The notes below the pieces were generated by a model, which was not told the origin of the DNA, searched no databases, and worked only from the letters and a program-made list of their open reading frames with translations. DNA of 64,000 bases, from positions 1 to 64,000 of the IMG/VR virus record IMGVR_UViG_3300009034_000025. The stretch is one strand, 5' to 3'. The stretch comes from a virus. The position numbers and the translations under genes were made by a program. Shown one piece after another: positions 61,001-64,000 of this stretch; the stretch's first letter is position 1; each line of letters opens with the position of its first letter.

Positions 61001-61343
61001 TGGAGTTTCAGGTATTATAAAATTAGCACAAAAGTTTTCTGGGATTATTTCTGCCACTTCCGCAGTTTCAGGTATTATCAATTTAACCATAAAAATTATT
61101 GGTAGCATTGATTCAATTTCATCTTTATCAGGATTGCTTAAACTCGATATGAAACTCATTGGTTCTTTGGTAGGGCAATCATTGTTGAGTGGAGTATTGA
61201 CTATATTTATATTGGTTCTATTTGAAGAACCAATTTCAGTGTCTCTCGCAAATCCAAAAATATATGTTACGATGGATACAGGTTATTATCCGATTACAGC
61301 TGAGTTAGCAAATCCAAGAATATATATTGAGGCGATAACATGA
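58053..61343 (+). CDS. Giant virion protein with repeated beta domains and hydrophobic repeats
   Basis: 1096 residues. Residues 1-370 are three related beta domains of about 120 residues, each with L/AIF strands and an ERxL or ERN-type end (TERELN, YERNMILLEV, YERTLVIIED). Residues 375-585 form another beta domain with conserved Cys and Trp. Residues about 588-1050 are some 20 copies of the same 21-23 residue unit as in the hub protein at 2494 (LIGSIDALSDL...). The last 45 residues repeat SLANPKIYV and ELANPRIYI. Probably a large head-tail-interface or tail-surface protein. Confidence 0.6.
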   Translation: MTIERAFASGSTTLDQSGWTLIDSMQVTPGAGDFLAIFSMEVQFASSPGSEILSVAIYVNDVQQAHSVRKIQANSSVPNMFCPIVTSALVSPTAGQVVDVRYQISGGSMTGTERELNTVKENTTSIQDADTVSDTIASATWATLDNMTETPPAGNYLLVFTAYAATPDDETVGFRLSVGGSPVAHTERQLRCESSANPTTYPVLIAASISPNGSQVVEIEWARISGSGTQTCYERNMILLEVDSGDISQATGTVTDNDTTTTDKQIDDMLISDPGAATYLAIFSGTQFYGSLGAPGAGATYSIYNGGVKETDTQRYHFHEDSLDNCERPVFTTGRVTVASGTDDIQAYWQGSSTDSRDCYERTLVIIEDPFPPPPWGGAVVADTNTSTGAAGTSHTVSLAPNISADDLLIIFFATDGDNTVTDWDGFTELGSESNGTANFFAIAYKKAVGTEGSSITVTTSESEPSSHICFRITGHIDPATQAPELSTVAEASDAYPDPTILTPTGGAKDYMWIHASGWDYDRTVSAWNPNFADNRLYSSNGTNQGCSCAVSTREENVASKNPASITIDTGDTWCSWTVAVHPAAGQIQELAGSLAATSTLTNILLSTTMKLGAQDIPGQSDLTNILLSKSFDFGIATIDGQAGLTDLLLSQTMKLNPADIVGASSVLSLNMKLTMKILPEDIIGQSVLGNVPLEIPIMKLFGTIDGIADLTNLLLSMTMKLSPADIVGQSTLDGVITFLKLLIGSLDATSDVPDTLMSSIMKMLPEDIAGQSVLENIPMEIAMGLIGNIDGTGGLTDLLLSLTMKLGAEDIVAAATADGVLTVTAIVEMIGTCDALSDLPDALMKTTMELIGNIPATSEVDGIVELSLKLIGTIDSTADLTNILMSLEMDLIGTLDSSSGLSGALQKFLSITGTIDGQSVVADNRLLYLTQKLIGSTAGQSELLNILLSTTMEIIGDLDGLSGLSGILKRTYSFTGTIDAIAGVSGIIKLAQKFSGIISATSAVSGIINLTIKIIGSIDSISSLSGLLKLDMKLIGSLVGQSLLSGVLTIFILVLFEEPISVSLANPKIYVTMDTGYYPITAELANPRIYIEAIT
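59815..61200 (+). repeat. Coding tandem repeats shared with the hub gene
   Basis: About 20 units of 63-69 bases encode [LI]-x-G-[ST]-[IL]-D-[GA]-x-[SA]-x-[LV]-x-x-[IL]-L-x-x-x-M-K-[LI]. Some neighbouring units are nearly identical at the DNA level (for example cctgaagatatt...gggcaatcagttcttg), suggesting recent local duplication. Confidence 0.75.
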
Positions 61344-61663
61344 AAAGGCAAGTTATTGTGGGTGACTATGGGTATAATTTAACATTTACCTTGACGCAAG
61401 CGAATGGGAATGCATTGGATTTGACCAATCAAACCTCAATAAAGCTGAGGATCGCAAAGGTCAAAGTTGATACAGCACATAAGGTGGTAGATTGCCAAGT
61501 GGTGCCACCTGCAACTAATGGGATTTGTAAATATACTGTTGCAAATGGCGATTTTGATGAGGAAACAATTTATGATGCTTCGATAGTGGTGACTTTTGCT
61601 TCATCGAGGGTCACTGCTGATGGATTACAAATCGAAGTCTTGAGAGAATTACCGAGCACTTAA
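61340..61663 (+). CDS. Ig-like small structural protein (BppU-like)
   Basis: 107 residues. GDYGYNLTFTLTQANGNALDLTNQTSIKLRIAK is the first part of a BppU-type/Ig-like domain found in phage upper baseplate proteins. Overlaps the previous gene by 4 bases. Confidence 0.6.
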   Translation: MKRQVIVGDYGYNLTFTLTQANGNALDLTNQTSIKLRIAKVKVDTAHKVVDCQVVPPATNGICKYTVANGDFDEETIYDASIVVTFASSRVTADGLQIEVLRELPST

Positions 61664-61677
61664 TGGAGAGTGAAAAG

Positions 61678-62178
61678 ATGGCAATTGAAGAAGGATGGTA
61701 TTGCGACAAAAATGATGTCTGGGATTTAACTAATTTAGATTCAGTTGCATTGCCGGATAATCAATGTGAAAAAATTATTGGAATGGCGCAGGCCGAAATT
61801 GAGGCAAGGCTTAAATCTGCCGGATACCCCACTGAAGATTGGACAACCAATACACTCACTCCAAAAAAAGTTCAAGTGCTTTGTTGCAAATTAGCTTCTG
61901 GATATGCGCTTCGAAGCCAATTTACAGGAGAATCACCGAATGAAACAAAGCAAGGACAATTGTGGATTAACAGTGCAAGAAAGCAATTGGAAAAAATTTG
62001 TGAAGGTGAAGAAGCAATCCTTGATTCAAGTGGGGAAATAATTGAACCAGATTCAGCTGAAAGTGGTGAGGCATTAAAAACAACCGATAAAAAAGCAGTT
62101 TTCAGTTTGGATAGACCCAAAGATATGGAAGATTGGTATTCAGATGGTGAAACATTTGTTGGAGAGGATGAAGATTGA
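61678..62178 (+). CDS. Head-tail adaptor-like protein (Mu gp36/DUF1320-like)
   Basis: 166 residues from the ATG after GGAGAGTG; ATG 61663 is an alternative. Helical with QCEKIIGMAQAEIEARLKSAGY and VQVLCCKLASGYALRSQF, like the DUF1320 family that joins head and tail. The end is acidic and disordered. Confidence 0.55.
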   Translation: MAIEEGWYCDKNDVWDLTNLDSVALPDNQCEKIIGMAQAEIEARLKSAGYPTEDWTTNTLTPKKVQVLCCKLASGYALRSQFTGESPNETKQGQLWINSARKQLEKICEGEEAILDSSGEIIEPDSAESGEALKTTDKKAVFSLDRPKDMEDWYSDGETFVGEDED

Positions 62179-62621
62179 AAGATGGAATAAAGATTCAAAT
62201 CACTGGCGATAAAGTAGCATTAGCACGGCTCAAAAGAGCAAAAGGTAAATTAAAACAGAGAAAAAAATTATTTCAGCGCATTGCGATCTATTTGGAGCAA
62301 TCGACAGGAAAAACTTTTAAGATGGAAGGCAGACCAGTGGGTTGGAAGCCTTCGCAAAGAGCTGAAACTGAAGGTGGAAAAACGCTTCAAGATACCAGAC
62401 AACTTTTTGGTTCAGTAACAGGAAAAGGTGTTGGAGCTATTCGTGATGTGAGTGATGTTAAGTTGGTATTTGGAACATCATTGATACACGCTCCAGTTCA
62501 TCAGTTTGGAAATCCAGATCGTGGACTTCCTGCAAGACCATTTTTGGGGATTCATAAGGAAGATGAGAAAGAAATCAAAAAAATACAAAAACAATGGGCA
62601 GAAGAAATAGTGAGGAGATAA
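62175..62621 (+). CDS. Virion morphogenesis protein (Mu gpG-like)
   Basis: 148 residues from a TTG overlapping the previous stop. Pattern RIAIYLEQSTGKTFKMEGRPVGWKPSQRAE and LQDTRQLFGSVTG...VFGTSLIHAPVHQFG...LPARPFLGI is the classic gpG/tail completion (Phage_tail_S) signature. Good match. Confidence 0.8.
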   Translation: MKDGIKIQITGDKVALARLKRAKGKLKQRKKLFQRIAIYLEQSTGKTFKMEGRPVGWKPSQRAETEGGKTLQDTRQLFGSVTGKGVGAIRDVSDVKLVFGTSLIHAPVHQFGNPDRGLPARPFLGIHKEDEKEIKKIQKQWAEEIVRR

Positions 62622-62622
62622 A

Positions 62623-63123
62623 ATGGCAGTAACATCGATACTATTCAAACCACTTCTTGATAAACTCCTTGAATTGATGGATGCTTATACAGATAGTGAT
62701 GGCGATGAAGTATTCACCATTGGAACAAAAGACCAGGGAAAAAATTTCAGAAAGAGATTTCCACAGCCCAGAAAAAGTATTCCATTGGGTCATTTTCCTT
62801 GCTATTTTTATTATGTGAAATCTCATGATATTAATTGGAGTTCATTTCCAAATAATATTATGGGCACTGTTTCAATTCGAGTGGTATTTTATAAACAGAT
62901 TTGGGATAGTGATAAAGATGACCAAACTCTCGATTTGTATTATTGGGCAGAAGAACTAACATGGTTAGTTGAAGGCAATCGGCGATGGGATGGAGCATGT
63001 AGTGATGGTGTTCAAAATTCAAAAGTATCAAGCTTAGATTTTGATTTCACTGCCGAGGGTGGAAATTGGTTTATGCTTACAGATATGACGATTGATTTAT
63101 TATTAAAGATTGATATGGTATAG
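62623..63123 (+). CDS. Tail terminator-like protein
   Basis: 166 residues. Alpha/beta pattern with strands GTVSIRVVFYKQI and WFMLTDMTIDLLLKIDM; position between the gpG-like protein and the tail tube is the usual place for the tail terminator. No diagnostic motif. Confidence 0.5.
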   Translation: MAVTSILFKPLLDKLLELMDAYTDSDGDEVFTIGTKDQGKNFRKRFPQPRKSIPLGHFPCYFYYVKSHDINWSSFPNNIMGTVSIRVVFYKQIWDSDKDDQTLDLYYWAEELTWLVEGNRRWDGACSDGVQNSKVSSLDFDFTAEGGNWFMLTDMTIDLLLKIDMV

Positions 63124-63136
63124 TGAGGTGAAAAAA

Positions 63137-63391
63137 TTGAACCCGCAAATGGAAAAAGACAAGAAAAGGCGATTGAGCCTATTAGAGAATGGCGTGGCAT
63201 CCGCACAGCAAAAGCTGGACAATCCTGAACTCAACAAAGATGCCAAAAAGCATCTTCAGGGTAGATTGTCTCGGTTCAAAAAAGAAATTGGTGAACTGAA
63301 AAAAGAATTATATCCGACGACACCTGAAGAGAAAGAGAGTGTGACCGAAAAGCCCAAAAAGGGCAAGAAAAAAGCACCATCGAAGGGGTGA
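63137..63391 (+). CDS. Small helical protein
   Basis: 84 residues from a TTG after GAGGTGAAAAAA. Helical core (LSRFKKEIGELKKELY) with a Lys-rich end. Perhaps a tail assembly helper. Unknown. Confidence 0.6.
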   Translation: MNPQMEKDKKRRLSLLENGVASAQQKLDNPELNKDAKKHLQGRLSRFKKEIGELKKELYPTTPEEKESVTEKPKKGKKKAPSKG

Positions 63392-63397
63392 TGAAAA

Positions 63398-64000
63398 ATG
63401 GTGGAATTTAATGAAGTCTTTGCCAGCTTCGAAGGTCTTGCTGGATGGGTTTCAGAAACAACCGCAGGCCAGCCACCAGACCAAACAACTTCAACCGAAT
63501 TATTAACCGCATTTGGTGTGTTGGCCAATGTGAATCTCGATGGATGGGATTTCGAAAGGGTGAAAAGATTTGGAATTGGCAATTACAAATTAACTCAGAA
63601 CGAACAAGGCAGATACCAGGGTGGTGTTTCCGTGGAATATGCACCAGTGGATATTGGTGATGCATTTGAATATATCCTCGGTAACGCAACAACTTTTGCG
63701 CCACATATACATACCAGAACTATTGAAGTGGCTTGGAAAAGAACAACTGCCACCGCAAGTGAAGTGCGTGGAGCTTTGAACATGTGTAAAATGAACAGCT
63801 TATCCTTGAAACTTGCTATGGGTGAACCAGTGATGATAACTGAAGAACTGTTGGCACAATATCTGAATCTCAATACCAACAAAACCTATACATCGCCATC
63901 TACCACACTTTATGCCGATTTTACGATGTATGGCGATCCTGCTGCAATAACACAAACGATGCTAATGTTTCACGATTGCACCATTGAACTGATTGAAGAC
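63398..64000 (+). CDS. Tail tube protein (3' partial)
   Basis: 201 codons to the window end, still open. Beta-rich: GWDFERVKRFGIGNYKLTQNEQGRYQGGVSVEYAPVDIGDAFEYIL, LSLKLAMGEPVMITEE, LYADFTMYGDP. This order fits siphovirus or myovirus tube proteins. A tape-measure gene is expected downstream of the window. Confidence 0.6.
   Translation, partial: MVEFNEVFASFEGLAGWVSETTAGQPPDQTTSTELLTAFGVLANVNLDGWDFERVKRFGIGNYKLTQNEQGRYQGGVSVEYAPVDIGDAFEYILGNATTFAPHIHTRTIEVAWKRTTATASEVRGALNMCKMNSLSLKLAMGEPVMITEELLAQYLNLNTNKTYTSPSTTLYADFTMYGDPAAITQTMLMFHDCTIELIED

Overview
The window is part of the genome of a head-tailed virus (Caudoviricetes type) of an archaeon. The evidence for an archaeal host is a replication set of archaeal/eukaryotic type: family B DNA polymerase, small and large clamp-loader (RFC) subunits, a PCNA-like clamp, a primase fused from PriS-like and PriL-like parts, and an XPF/Hef-like nuclease. 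A tRNA gene carries an intron with a bulge-helix-bulge splice motif, promoters look like BRE/TATA boxes, and most genes have a GAGGTGA ribosome-binding site. The capsid and tail genes are of phage type (TerL, Mu-gp29-like portal fused to MuF, protease/scaffold, major capsid protein, gpG-like protein, tail tube). I see no integrase, CRISPR array or insertion sequence. The DNA is AT-rich, and every confident gene except one is on the + strand.

Layout. 1-6048: the end of the tail module (a fibre-like protein cut by the window edge, then a very large tail-hub protein). 6049-6421: an intron-containing tRNA-Thr and a large inverted repeat. 6422-25374: replication, recombination and modification block, including two radical-SAM paralogues and an N-acyltransferase-like protein. 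25375-26081: a long non-coding stretch, probably a structured RNA. 26082-30918: small genes separated by a series of hammerhead ribozymes, closed by tandem terminators. 30999-31808: the single minus-strand gene (TopoVI-A/Spo11-like Toprim protein), bracketed by 19-bp inverted repeats. 31939-44590: a dense array of small accessory genes, many Cys-rich zinc-ribbon proteins, with larger enzymes (glycosyltransferase-methyltransferase fusion, PLP enzyme, spermidine-synthase-like protein, radical SAM-SPASM protein). 44591-45649: about 1 kb non-coding with a three-hairpin RNA candidate and 12-bp iterons. 45650-64000: packaging, head and tail genes up to the tail tube, which is cut by the window end. 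The tape-measure protein is not in the window; since the window starts inside a tail gene and ends at the tail tube, the missing tail genes probably lie between the two ends of a circular map or further along the contig.

Main points of interest. (1) Four to five hammerhead ribozymes lie in tandem between genes of one operon. (2) The DNA polymerase gene has one in-frame TAG with perfect continuity on both sides. (3) The tRNA-Thr(GGT) has a 135-nt intron. (4) By eye I find no GTAC and no ACGT in 64 kb, and every GATC (about 80) is directly flanked by C on the left or G on the right; codon choice is bent to achieve this, which suggests strong selection by restriction systems. (5) Two tail genes share an unusual array of roughly 22-residue hydrophobic repeats. 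All functional calls come from motifs read by eye, without database searches.
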